DNA from: Acinetobacter calcoaceticus ANC 3811
Lineage (GTDB): Bacteria > Pseudomonadota > Gammaproteobacteria > Pseudomonadales > Moraxellaceae
Direction of reading: 5' to 3'
Assembly: GCF_000399665.1 (NCBI RefSeq)
Contig: NZ_KB976986.1
Coordinates: 3,382,873-3,446,872, forward strand
DNA: 64,000 nucleotides
In this document: one piece after another, positions 16,922 through 24,400 of the stretch
Layout of the letters: every line of letters begins with the position of its first letter
Position numbering within the stretch: the stretch's first letter is position 1
Program-made: the position numbers and the translations under genes
The notes under the pieces: model-generated
The model's input: only the letters and a program-made list of their open reading frames with translations
Databases searched by the model: none
What the model was told of the DNA's origin: nothing

Positions 16922-17980
16922 TTATATCTTAGTTCTTACAAAGGGCTTAGCTTTATTTTCAAAAAAGGTCCGTAAATGAGCTTCTTGAGCAAATTTTTCT
17001 GTTGCCATTTGCTTACCTTGACCTAAGAGGTGCTTCAGACTACTACTTGATGCATTATCAAGAGTAATATCTTTTGATGCTTCATTAGGAATAGTGCCAT
17101 CTATTTCAATAAAGTTGGTTTTATCAAGTCCATATGGTCTATATTCCCTAATTAACATAAATCTATGAAGATTTTGATTCGCAGTCATTGTACTTAAAAC
17201 TAATCTTTCACCTGTACCCCATAAACTCAAATATCCCTTTTTACATTTTTTTTCTAATAATTTAGGTCTGAGACAATAATGTTCATTTAATGTGCCAACA
17301 TTTAAAATTTTTATGTCTTCAATGCTTATATCAGGAAAATCAAATTTCATATTATGGAGTACTTCTTTTAATCCGATGAAACTTGGATTATTTGCAACTA
17401 AGCCACCATCTGCAAAGTAAGCTTCTTTATCTGCACAATAATGCGGACTAAAATAAGTAGGTGCAGCAGAAGTGGCCAGAGCAGCATCTATCAGTTTTAA
17501 TACACCATCACGCGTAAAAGAAGGATCATGTGGAGTTTTAAAGAAAAAAGGATTTCCACTTGATAAATTAACTGTAGGAATCATAACTCTTCGATTGAGA
17601 TCGTTAAAAACTAAGTTTTCATCAATCATACTAAGTATGGTTTTACGCAAAGGAGCGCTGTTATAAATAGGAAGGAATGGCAAAAGAAACTTCTTTATAA
17701 AATATCTATATTTTGGAAAAATTTGAGCAGCATTTTCTTTGAAGACAATTTCTAGATCTCTCGCACTTTTTCCTGAGGCTAAGCCGAGTGCAAGTATCCC
17801 ACCAATAGAGGTTCCTGTTATTAAATCAAAATAGTCTCCAATTTTTACGTTTTGTAGATTATTTTTAGACTCAATTATCCTTTCAATTTCTGCGAGGAAG
17901 CTAATAGTAAATAGTCCTCTAACTCCACCACCATTTAGGCTCAGGACTTTGGCTATCTTCTGATTATTTTGTGTAAGCAT
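16922..17980 (-). CDS. capV: CapV-like patatin phospholipase, CBASS effector
   Basis: This 352-residue patatin-like phospholipase has the oxyanion loop GGGVRG at residues 17-22, the nucleophile Ser58 in GTSIGG and the catalytic Asp191 in ADGGLVANNP. When the CBASS nucleotide binds, CapV-type enzymes degrade membrane phospholipid and kill the infected cell. The rest of the chain (about 200-352) is the usual C-terminal part, with a conserved SLWGTGERLV stretch. It is the first gene of the CBASS set and has GAGAAC before the ATG. The effector is separated from cap2 by 111 bases containing two hairpins. No truncation or lost residue is seen. Confidence 0.88.
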   Translation of the reverse strand: MLTQNNQKIAKVLSLNGGGVRGLFTISFLAEIERIIESKNNLQNVKIGDYFDLITGTSIGGILALGLASGKSARDLEIVFKENAAQIFPKYRYFIKKFLLPFLPIYNSAPLRKTILSMIDENLVFNDLNRRVMIPTVNLSSGNPFFFKTPHDPSFTRDGVLKLIDAALATSAAPTYFSPHYCADKEAYFADGGLVANNPSFIGLKEVLHNMKFDFPDISIEDIKILNVGTLNEHYCLRPKLLEKKCKKGYLSLWGTGERLVLSTMTANQNLHRFMLIREYRPYGLDKTNFIEIDGTIPNEASKDITLDNASSSSLKHLLGQGKQMATEKFAQEAHLRTFFENKAKPFVRTKI

Positions 17981-18128
17981 AAAGTTCTCAAAATTTAATA
18001 TTTGTACTTTAATTGAGCTTTATTTGTTTTTTTCAAGGCCAATATTTAAGTATATAAAAACAATACTTACTAAAAATTTTTTAATTACTTTATTTTTACT
18101 TTAAAATTTTAATTGTTAACTGCTAGGT

Positions 18129-18743
18129 TTAATAAAAAGAAACATCCTTTTCCACACAGCTTCCTGTTTGTATAAATCTAATTCGCCCAGTAGTTTTACG
18201 ATCTGTATAATAATATCCTGAAAGTTCTAAAGTATTTTTACCATCTATATCGACTTTACGTATGTCAAAAATAGTAGAGCCAGTATATGAGTTCCAATTA
18301 GGATTTTTGGGTAATGAGCGATAAATGTAATAAAGTTTTGGTTCACCACTTTCGACCGTAGGAGTTGTTTCAAGGGTTAATGACTTTGAGGTTTCAGTAT
18401 GAATATTGATTTGTGTTTCAAGTAAAGTTTGTTTAATCAATACACGTACAGGTATTTTCTTATCATTTTCAGTTGTTATCTCACCCTCCCATGTGCCATT
18501 TAAGTCAGGATATAAAGAAGGTTTAATTTTTTTCAACAGCTTCCAAAGTGCACGAGCAGTCATGCTAGTTGTTAAAGCTATAATTACTAATAATGAAATC
18601 CACGGTGCAATACTTAAAATTTTAATTATTTGGAAATCATTTAGCCAGTAACTTCTGACCAACTCATATGCACCAATACTTAAGATAGTCGTCATTGTTG
18701 CGACATATCGTAATAGCGATTTAAAATCAATAATTCTAAACAT
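18129..18743 (-). CDS. optE: 2TM-beta (Cap15-like) membrane effector, Panoptes OptE
   Basis: The product is 204 residues with two transmembrane helices (about 10-30 and 40-62), then a soluble beta-rich domain from about residue 79. It starts with LNGTWEGEIT and ends with GYYYTDRKTTGRIRF, the pattern of the Cap15 cyclic-nucleotide-receptor barrel. In CBASS such proteins open the inner membrane when nucleotide binds; in Panoptes the related OptE is held inactive by nucleotide and acts when it is lost. Its ATG lies inside the end of the mCpol gene (8-base overlap), so the two are co-translated. There is no CD-NTase beside it, and the partner is a Cas10-palm cyclase. That pairing makes OptE a better call than Cap15. 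Confidence 0.83.
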   Translation of the reverse strand: MFRIIDFKSLLRYVATMTTILSIGAYELVRSYWLNDFQIIKILSIAPWISLLVIIALTTSMTARALWKLLKKIKPSLYPDLNGTWEGEITTENDKKIPVRVLIKQTLLETQINIHTETSKSLTLETTPTVESGEPKLYYIYRSLPKNPNWNSYTGSTIFDIRKVDIDGKNTLELSGYYYTDRKTTGRIRFIQTGSCVEKDVSFY

Positions 18744-19116
18744 TTGAACTTATTTGTGAAAAATCATGGATACAACGTTTCCCACTACTTTTCGCAGAAA
18801 GTAGCGCTATATATGCTTCTTGTAAGGTTGAGCCAATTCCGGCAGAGAAGTGCAACTCAGGCTCAGCTAAGGACTCAATAGAATCAAAAATAAATTTCTT
18901 ATCTATAGCAGATCGATCAATATAACCCGCAACCCCATCAGCTGCGCAGAATATAATATTAAATCCTTGCTCTCTTAAAAAAATTGAAATTAAATGCGTT
19001 TTCTCATTAACAACACGATTGATTCTAGAAAGTTCATAAATGTCATTTTTTAGATATGATGAGGTGATCATTTGACCAATATCATCACCATCAATTGTTA
19101 AATAAAGCATACCCAT
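18736..19116 (-). CDS. optS: Minimal CRISPR polymerase-like cyclase (mCpol), Panoptes OptS
   Basis: This 126-residue protein is a stand-alone Cas10/GGDEF-type palm domain. The first strand carries the metal motif IDGDDIG (Asp9, Asp11, Asp12), the usual GGDD hairpin is AADG at residues 58-61 (FCAADGVAG), and the last helix has the family pattern HFSAGIGSTLQEAYIALLSAKSSGK. There is no HD, zinc or CRISPR part and no array nearby. mCpol enzymes make a cyclic di-adenylate continuously; in the Panoptes system this keeps the membrane effector shut. The gene overlaps the effector by 8 bases (ATGTTTAG). The start at 19116 is the first ATG; one two codons later is possible. The nucleotide product is inferred. 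Confidence 0.83.
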   Translation of the reverse strand: MGMLYLTIDGDDIGQMITSSYLKNDIYELSRINRVVNEKTHLISIFLREQGFNIIFCAADGVAGYIDRSAIDKKFIFDSIESLAEPELHFSAGIGSTLQEAYIALLSAKSSGKRCIHDFSQISSNV

Positions 19117-19166
19117 TCACTAATCATTGTAATGCTAAGTTAGAGTGGAAGAATAACAAAATGCTC

Positions 19167-19178
19167 TAGGCTTGCCTA
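19167..19178. promoter_or_regulatory. 12-base palindrome upstream of optS
   Basis: TAGGC-TT-GCCTA is a perfect inverted repeat 51 bases upstream of the mCpol start, in the 171-base gap after the regenerated parA. It is G/C-richer than its surroundings. It could be an operator, or it could be chance; no promoter boxes with good spacing are clear beside it. Confidence 0.35.
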
Positions 19179-19287
19179 ATACTTCAATAACCAGAAGATA
19201 ATTTATATATCTTTAAATCAATAATACTGAATAAGTTTCAATTAATAGATCGTATCAATACTTTCTATGAAATTAACTTAATAAGTC

Positions 19288-19932
19288 TTAGAACCACTCT
19301 GCTTTATCATCAATTACCATATTAAGAAGTGGTTGCCATTGTTTTTGAATATCAATATAGATTTTCTGTGTTTTATCAAAAATACTTAGACCCTGCATAG
19401 CTAGTTGTCCATAGGCACTTCTTTCTGAAATCCAAGCGGTAGGTTTATGATCAATTTTATTGAAGAAGTCCTGAATATCTCGGGAACCAGAACTGTTTGC
19501 TTTAACTCGATTAGCTATAAGGTGAATTTCAACTTTGCCTTTACGTACTCTTTTAATATCTTGAAGATGTTTTAAAAACCTCTTTGTACTATCAATATCA
19601 AAAAAAGATGGTTGTAATGGGATGATGATTGAATGGCTTTCACTAATGAGTTGTTCTGCATGATCACCAGATAAAGCTCCAGGAGCATCAATAATTAAAT
19701 AATCTATATTCTTTGGTGCATCACCAATAGATTTATCATTTCTCCAATCTAAGGTCTCAATTTTTACACTTTCCGTAGGGCGGTGTTTTAGCCATTGTAA
19801 CGATGATTTTTGGACATCTGCATCGGCTAAAGCAACCCGGTAACCTTTAATAGCTAGAGCTGTTGCAAGAGTGATTGCTGTATTTGTTTTACCTACACCG
19901 CCTTTCATGTTTGCAACGAGAAGAGTTTTCAT
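19288..19932 (-). CDS. ParA/MinD-family ATPase, regenerated host-island hybrid
   Basis: This 214-residue ParA-type ATPase is complete: the deviant Walker A NMKGGVGKTN at residues 8-17, switch I-like DADVQKSSLQW, and Walker B-like YLIIDAPGALSG. These proteins dimerise on ATP and bind DNA to space plasmids, chromosomes or protein complexes. Codons 1-12 are host DNA and the rest is island DNA (join at 19895-19898). The same protein family lies broken at 1464-2087. The island part diverges from it by about a quarter of residues but keeps every motif. The host promoter region upstream (19933-20370) is intact, so this copy should be expressed. There is no parB neighbour. Confidence 0.87.
   Translation of the reverse strand: MKTLLVANMKGGVGKTNTAITLATALAIKGYRVALADADVQKSSLQWLKHRPTESVKIETLDWRNDKSIGDAPKNIDYLIIDAPGALSGDHAEQLISESHSIIIPLQPSFFDIDSTKRFLKHLQDIKRVRKGKVEIHLIANRVKANSSGSRDIQDFFNKIDHKPTAWISERSAYGQLAMQGLSIFDKTQKIYIDIQKQWQPLLNMVIDDKAEWF
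19895..19898. other. Right attachment junction (in parA Walker A codons)
   Basis: ACAC here matches the left junction. To the right, on the + strand, host sequence coding the first 12 ParA residues follows; to the left is the island's own parA 3' part. Reading the left flank into this right flank gives an uninterrupted KGGVGKT coding sequence, which supports the placement. Confidence 0.65.
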
Positions 19933-20370
19933 AGTTATACGCTGTGGTTCTTAAATTCTAATCTTCAACACATTCTATTATTAAAAAAGTAAAAATTGTC
20001 GAATTCAAAAAAATTTAATCTAAAGTAGTAGAATTCAAAAACTAGTGTATCTGTTCTGTTATGGTTAGCATCTAAAAATTCCATATTTCTTAAAATCTAC
20101 TATGGTTTTGAAAATTATTATAAGTTATTAATTATAAATAAATTCCATATTTTTTTGTGTAGTGTGTTTTCCGCATCCACCCTTTTGATTTGCTATAAGT
20201 ATCGTTTTCATAAATCCAATTATTTTCAGCAGCACATTTGTTTATGTTTTATACCTTAGCATCTTTTTATGTGAAGGAGATGACCACATTTGACAAAAGT
20301 TTAAGCTGTTTCGTTATTTTAGATATGATTAGATCTGTAATCTTGATTCGCTTTTTTTTAAGGAAAATTT
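19933..20370. other. Intergenic region between parA and the resolvase-like gene
   Basis: This 438-base AT-rich space should hold the parA promoter on the minus strand and that of the next gene on the plus strand. A direct repeat GAATTCAAAA occurs at 20001-20010 and 20031-20040, spaced 30 bases, which could be a regulator site. No RNA gene or convincing ORF is seen; the frame at 20238-20450 runs into the real gene out of phase. Confidence 0.5.
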
Positions 20371-20838
20371 ATGTCTGTATGGCTTGCCATGCTTATTGGT
20401 GCTGGAATTGGCATCATTATCACTACTCTTATTTTATCAAACACTCGTAATGGCCGAATTAAGGCTGAATATGAACAATATATTGCTGAACTTGAACTCG
20501 AGCACCAGCAAGCTCTCACTCAAGCACAAAAGAGAAGTGTAAATACAAGCCGTGCAGTGTTGAAAGGAAAAATGGCAGAACAGTTTGCCCCTATTTTGCC
20601 AGAATTTCAGTATCTACCCAGCGACGCAAAATTCATGGGTGATCCGGTGGACTATATTATTTTTGATGGATACACCGATTTTCGGGATGGTGACGGTACG
20701 GCAGAAGACATCAATATTATTTTACTTGATGTAAAAAGTGGCGGTGCAAGACTCACGAAAGGCCAGCAGGCCATTGCGCAAGCTGTACAGCAAGGAAACG
20801 TTCGTTTTGAAACTTTAAGAATTCAATTGGACGATTAA
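20371..20838 (+). CDS. Predicted Holliday-junction-resolvase-like endonuclease
   Basis: The product is 155 residues. An N-terminal membrane helix (WLAMLIGAGIGIIITTLIL) and a charged helix come first, then a small nuclease-like fold related to archaeal Hjc resolvases (DUF/Endonuc_Holl group): KGKMAEQFAPILPEF, FMGDPVDYIIFDGYTD and the active-site-like IILLDVKSGGARLTKGQQAI, where Asp and Lys in the DVKSG motif match the PD-(D/E)xK pattern. AAGGA precedes the ATG. It may act on DNA at the membrane, but the function of this family in bacteria is not settled. It is host DNA just outside the island. Confidence 0.75.
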   Translation: MSVWLAMLIGAGIGIIITTLILSNTRNGRIKAEYEQYIAELELEHQQALTQAQKRSVNTSRAVLKGKMAEQFAPILPEFQYLPSDAKFMGDPVDYIIFDGYTDFRDGDGTAEDINIILLDVKSGGARLTKGQQAIAQAVQQGNVRFETLRIQLDD

Positions 20839-20976
20839 ATAGGAAATTTGAATGCACAAAAATAGACGAAATTAAGCTGTATTGTTACTAAATTCCGATA
20901 TTTTTTTCATCACTTAAGGCTACTATAAATTGAAGATCTTTTTAATTTGATCTAGCAATATTCGAGGTGTAACGCG

Positions 20977-21540
20977 ATGAAAAAACAACGTTTAATGATG
21001 GGCTTATTAGCTGCTATTAGCATGAGTTCAGCATTTGCATCGACCTCAAGTGAATATAATATTGCCAAAGGTTTGAGCCCCGTTGAAAAAGACCAGTCAA
21101 TTTCTGTATTGCAACCTTTTCAAGGGAATTTCAGAATACTAGGTTCAAAAATATATCACAGTGATGAGCAAGCTAAGTTTTCACCTATTGACTATGCGGT
21201 AAGTTGGGGACTGTTTGCACAGCCTGAAATTGCACGCCATATTTCAGTAAAACAGTATGACCGTTATTTAAACTGGAAAATTCCTAAATTACCTGTTCCA
21301 GCAGAGCAAGCCATGCAGATGGTGTCTAACATGCACATCATTCCTGCAAACCCTGAAATTGCTCAGCAGATTAAACAGGTTAAACGTGGTGATCTGGTCT
21401 ATTTAAAAGGTGATCTTGTTGAGATTAAAGACAAAGACTTAGTCTGGAAATCTTCACTTACGCCAACTGATACAGGCGATGGTGCTTGTGAACTATTCCG
21501 TGTGCAATCTATTCATTGGGTTGAAAAGCAAAATATATAA
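20977..21540 (+). CDS. Secreted protein of unknown function
   Basis: This is a 187-residue protein with a classical signal peptide (KKQRLMMGLLAAISMSSAFAS, cleavage after AFA). The mature part has no known motif; it contains FRILGSKIYHSD, SPIDYAVSWGLF and RGDLVYLKGDLVEI. The pattern suggests a small folded periplasmic domain. GAGGTG lies before the ATG and a strong terminator follows the stop. The family seems to be one of the many uncharacterised Acinetobacter secreted proteins. Confidence 0.7.
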   Translation: MKKQRLMMGLLAAISMSSAFASTSSEYNIAKGLSPVEKDQSISVLQPFQGNFRILGSKIYHSDEQAKFSPIDYAVSWGLFAQPEIARHISVKQYDRYLNWKIPKLPVPAEQAMQMVSNMHIIPANPEIAQQIKQVKRGDLVYLKGDLVEIKDKDLVWKSSLTPTDTGDGACELFRVQSIHWVEKQNI

Positions 21541-21545
21541 TTTTA

Positions 21546-21576
21546 AAAAAGCCTTCATAAATATGAAGGCTTTTTA
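21546..21576 (+). terminator. Rho-independent terminator
   Basis: AAAAAAGCCTTCATA and TATGAAGGCTTTTT form a stable hairpin with a short loop and a T-run, 6 bases after the preceding stop. The A-run on the other side would also let it serve the convergent lipoprotein gene. Confidence 0.85.
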
Positions 21577-21592
21577 GTAAGCAATATCATTT

Positions 21593-22126
21593 TTATTTCT
21601 GTTGTGATGCTTTCCAATATTTTAATTGGTTTTGTGCTTGTAAATAGTCGGCAAGATCATTGATCTGCTCATCTTTAGTCGCGTGCTTATCACTATAGTG
21701 TTTTTCTTGATTTTCCCAATATTGATACAGTAGGCCTTGTACATAACGGCCTTGTTCAGTTTTTAAATCTAAATCTTTTAACATGGTAAGTGCAGAGCGC
21801 ACATTATCAAGCGTACGTTGTTGCTCAAACTCTGTGGTTAGTGTTCCTGCTTCATGCATTTTTGCTAATTCAATTTCCATCTCATCGCTCATTTCTGTAA
21901 AGCGTCGGTCATAGTCCTCTAAGAGCGCAATATCGTGTGCATCATCAGCAGTCGCTGGAAAAGTCTTAACAGGTCTTTCATTCAGTTTTTCTAAAACCTG
22001 ATCGGTAGATGATGTCGCTGAGTTTTGCTCAGTCTTTGCAGGCTCATCCGCTTTTTTACAAGCAGTAAGTAATAGGCTAGAGCAAAGCAAAGACATTAAT
22101 ATGACCTGAGGTGTTTTCTTCTTCAT
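21593..22126 (-). CDS. Lipoprotein of unknown function
   Basis: The product is 177 residues from the ATG at 22126; a TTG three codons upstream also opens the frame. A lipoprotein signal ends in LLLTAC-KK. The mature part is a polar linker (residues 27-50) followed by a helical region (AHDIALLEDYDRRFTEMSDEM and onward) with many Glu, Lys and Gln. No domain is recognised. It starts 17 bases after the methyltransferase stop on the same strand, so the two may be co-transcribed. Confidence 0.72.
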   Translation of the reverse strand: MKKKTPQVILMSLLCSSLLLTACKKADEPAKTEQNSATSSTDQVLEKLNERPVKTFPATADDAHDIALLEDYDRRFTEMSDEMEIELAKMHEAGTLTTEFEQQRTLDNVRSALTMLKDLDLKTEQGRYVQGLLYQYWENQEKHYSDKHATKDEQINDLADYLQAQNQLKYWKASQQK

Positions 22127-22152
22127 AACTTTCAACCAAACCTATTCACTAA

Positions 22153-22941
22153 TTATTTAACGGGTAACGTACTTTTCTGAAAGTGATATGCATATGTGAC
22201 ATATGGAAAATCAATCTGATCTTGAGGACCCAGTCCGGTAAAATCATAAACAATTTTTTCAAACTGTGCTTTGAGTTGTAGTTGATGTTTTTCGGTCATT
22301 GCGGCAATAAAACTTGTTGAGAGTAAACGTTTACTCACTACTTGTTCGACAGAGCCGCGTTGTGACTGTGTAAAAGTTTGTAGGCTATCAAACAGAAATA
22401 AATCTTGCTGTTCAAACACACGTTTCCACTTTTCACTATGGTAACGAGGCGTGTCTCCTTCTAGTGGAAGCAGAAAATCAGCTAAAGCTTTGACCCAATC
22501 TGTACGTTCATCGCGTTGATTCCAAACGAGCCCTAAATGCCCGTGTGGTTTTAATATCCGATACATTTCTGTTAGGGTGTCTATGTTGTCAAACCAGTGG
22601 AAAGATTGCGCACAAATAATGGCATCAATTTTATGGTCCGCTACAGGAATTGAATGACTAAAAGCCTGTAATGTTTTGATATCCGGATAAACTTGTTGCA
22701 GCTGCTGTAACATCTCGCCAATTGGCTCAACTGCAATAACATCTGCATGTGTTTGTTTTAAGTAGGGTAAGAATTTGCCAGTACCTGCTCCAAGATCGAT
22801 AACAGTAGAGTTTTCCTGTATTTGTAGGCAATTTTGCAGCCAACTTACTATTTCTGCGGGATAATTAGGTCTAACTTGCTGATAAAGTTCAGCAGCTGAG
22901 CTGAAGCCTTTTTGAGCGGCAGGATGTAAGGATTGTGTCAT
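22153..22941 (-). CDS. Class I SAM-dependent methyltransferase
   Basis: This 262-residue methyltransferase has the SAM-binding motif I VIDLGAGTGKFLPYL near residue 45, motif II DVIAVEPIGEM, and motif IV-like IDAIICAQSFHWFDN (Methyltransf_11 type). The family methylates small molecules or lipids. The N-terminal FSSAAELYQQVRPNYP is the usual lead of the Methyltransf_11 yeast-Crg1-like set. The ATG has little ribosome site. The substrate cannot be told. It is divergent from the next gene. Confidence 0.82.
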   Translation of the reverse strand: MTQSLHPAAQKGFSSAAELYQQVRPNYPAEIVSWLQNCLQIQENSTVIDLGAGTGKFLPYLKQTHADVIAVEPIGEMLQQLQQVYPDIKTLQAFSHSIPVADHKIDAIICAQSFHWFDNIDTLTEMYRILKPHGHLGLVWNQRDERTDWVKALADFLLPLEGDTPRYHSEKWKRVFEQQDLFLFDSLQTFTQSQRGSVEQVVSKRLLSTSFIAAMTEKHQLQLKAQFEKIVYDFTGLGPQDQIDFPYVTYAYHFQKSTLPVK

Positions 22942-23068
22942 ATTTTGCGCTTTTTAATCTGACTGGCATCTATAAAATAAGATACTCCGCAATCATAAAT
23001 TGGCAAAACACCTATTTTGTTTCATTTTTGACGTTGTATGTGGGAGTAAATTTTCTTTCGGTGTGAGC

Positions 23069-24346
23069 ATGGATAAGCAAATTATTTTTGAAGACGAACA
23101 CATTAGAGCCATTTTTTTACCAGGCGATTCTAATACATTGGTTCTCTCTTTTGGCGATTTGATTACCCGAGCGAGTGGCTTATCTATCAATGCTGAAAAG
23201 TCCCTAATTAAATACCAATACAATGTTATTGGAATAATGCCAAAACAAAAATCATGGTTTCCTCAAGCGAGCATGATTGAGCTGGCGAAAACAATTTCGC
23301 CTGTTCTTCAGGGTTTTAAAAATATTGTGGGTTATGGCGGTTCGATGGGCGGCTATGCAGCAATCAAATATTCTAATTTATTGAATATGAACCGTGTGAT
23401 TGCATTTGTACCTCAATATTCAATTGATCCTGATCAAGTTGAAGATCGACGCTATGCTGAGTTTTTCGATGCTGTGTCAAATAAAGAGATGCAGATCCAG
23501 CCACAAGATGTGGACGCAGCACGTGAATACGTCATTGTTTATGACCCTTATTTTGCGACTGACCGCGAACATTACCTAAAAATAAAAGCGTTGTTGCCAA
23601 GCTTACATACGATTCATTTGCCATTTACTGGTCATGAAGCATTGTCTGTATTGGCAAGTTCAAGTTTATTGCATGATTTTATTGAACATGACTTTGATGA
23701 AATTTATTTTTATCAACAAGTTCGCAAGGTCAAAAAGCAAAGTAAATTTTATTTCCGTAATGTACTTGCACATGTTATTTCGCATCATGACGACATGCTG
23801 TTAAAAATATTACGCCAAAATGATTTTCAGCTTGATGAGCGTTATTTTGATAACCCACTTAAACATGCTATTACTCGTAGCCTCATAAAAGCAAAGCAGG
23901 CAACTGAGCTAGACTTTCAAAAACTGGGTATTAAGATACAACAAACTCAGCAAGAGGCGAGTTATACAGAAGGGTTACAAAATAGCTTTGGTTCAATTTT
24001 GGTCTTCAACCTCATTAATTCAAAGTTTGAGAGTTATGCTCTAGATGTTCTGTTGGTAAATAAGTCTTATTTGATTCCAATTGTGGCTGAACACACTGGT
24101 GTAGTTCACATTGAATTAAATAACGAAACTTATTTGTTGGGAATGAATGATCGCAAAGTCATTAAATTGTTCAAGCGCGAGGAGCCTTTAACATCTGACA
24201 TGAGTCCATTTGTAATCAAAAAATATTCCGACTTTTTTGCAATCAGCTATAAACAATTGAATTTATCTTGTGATGAACACGGGGTGTGTGAATTTATAGA
24301 AGGTTCAATACAGCCTACTGAACAACTGATCTCAATCAGCTATTAA
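23069..24346 (+). CDS. Alpha/beta-hydrolase-like protein
   Basis: The product is 425 residues from the ATG at 23069; an upstream GTG would extend it, but the extra 23 residues look non-conserved. A nucleophile elbow reads YGGSMGGYAA (GxSxG) near residue 88, and a possible His of the triad lies in PFTGHEALS near residue 195. The remaining 200 residues hold no recognised domain and may be a helical cap or a separate C-terminal module. Such proteins occur near polysaccharide or surface genes in other bacteria. The reaction is unknown. A strong terminator follows. Confidence 0.65.
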   Translation: MDKQIIFEDEHIRAIFLPGDSNTLVLSFGDLITRASGLSINAEKSLIKYQYNVIGIMPKQKSWFPQASMIELAKTISPVLQGFKNIVGYGGSMGGYAAIKYSNLLNMNRVIAFVPQYSIDPDQVEDRRYAEFFDAVSNKEMQIQPQDVDAAREYVIVYDPYFATDREHYLKIKALLPSLHTIHLPFTGHEALSVLASSSLLHDFIEHDFDEIYFYQQVRKVKKQSKFYFRNVLAHVISHHDDMLLKILRQNDFQLDERYFDNPLKHAITRSLIKAKQATELDFQKLGIKIQQTQQEASYTEGLQNSFGSILVFNLINSKFESYALDVLLVNKSYLIPIVAEHTGVVHIELNNETYLLGMNDRKVIKLFKREEPLTSDMSPFVIKKYSDFFAISYKQLNLSCDEHGVCEFIEGSIQPTEQLISISY

Positions 24347-24361
24347 AACGTTATAGCGGTT

Positions 24362-24400
24362 AAATAAAGCTCAAACCTTTAGGTTTGAGCTTTATTTTTT
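24362..24400 (+). terminator. Rho-independent terminator
   Basis: AAATAAAGCTCAAACC and GGTTTGAGCTTTATTTTT pair around a TTTA loop with a T-run, 20 bases after the hydrolase-like gene. The A-rich left arm means it could also work in reverse. Confidence 0.85.

Larger units (their letters stand above)
2071..19898. mobile_element. Integrative defence island of about 17.8 kb inserted in parA
   Basis: Both ends lie at the same place in two parA copies: + strand CCCACAC/TACACTTG at the left and CCTACAC/CGCCTTTC at the right, sharing ACAC (2071-2074 and 19895-19898). Joining the outer flanks rebuilds an uninterrupted host parA with an intact KGGVGKT motif. Between the ends the base composition is far more AT-rich than the flanks (for example 11 G/C in the 60 bases from 4141). 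A tyrosine-recombinase operon sits at one end and nuclease, CBASS and Panoptes-like genes fill the rest. The exact crossover bases are inferred. The arrangement of recombinases resembles trio-type elements (RIT, Tn554-like, gamma-mobile-trio), but which class it belongs to is open. Confidence 0.85.

Noticed and set aside
18129..18743. Cap15 effector of the neighbouring CBASS
   Set aside because: The gene is translationally coupled to the mCpol gene, and the CBASS next to it already has its own phospholipase effector. The barrel is Cap15-like, but the partner decides the call.
18736..19116. Part of a type III CRISPR-Cas system (Cas10 fragment)
   Set aside because: The protein is complete at 126 residues, has no HD or zinc part, and no cas genes, repeats or spacers lie in the window. 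Its overlapping partner is a membrane barrel protein, which fits mCpol instead.
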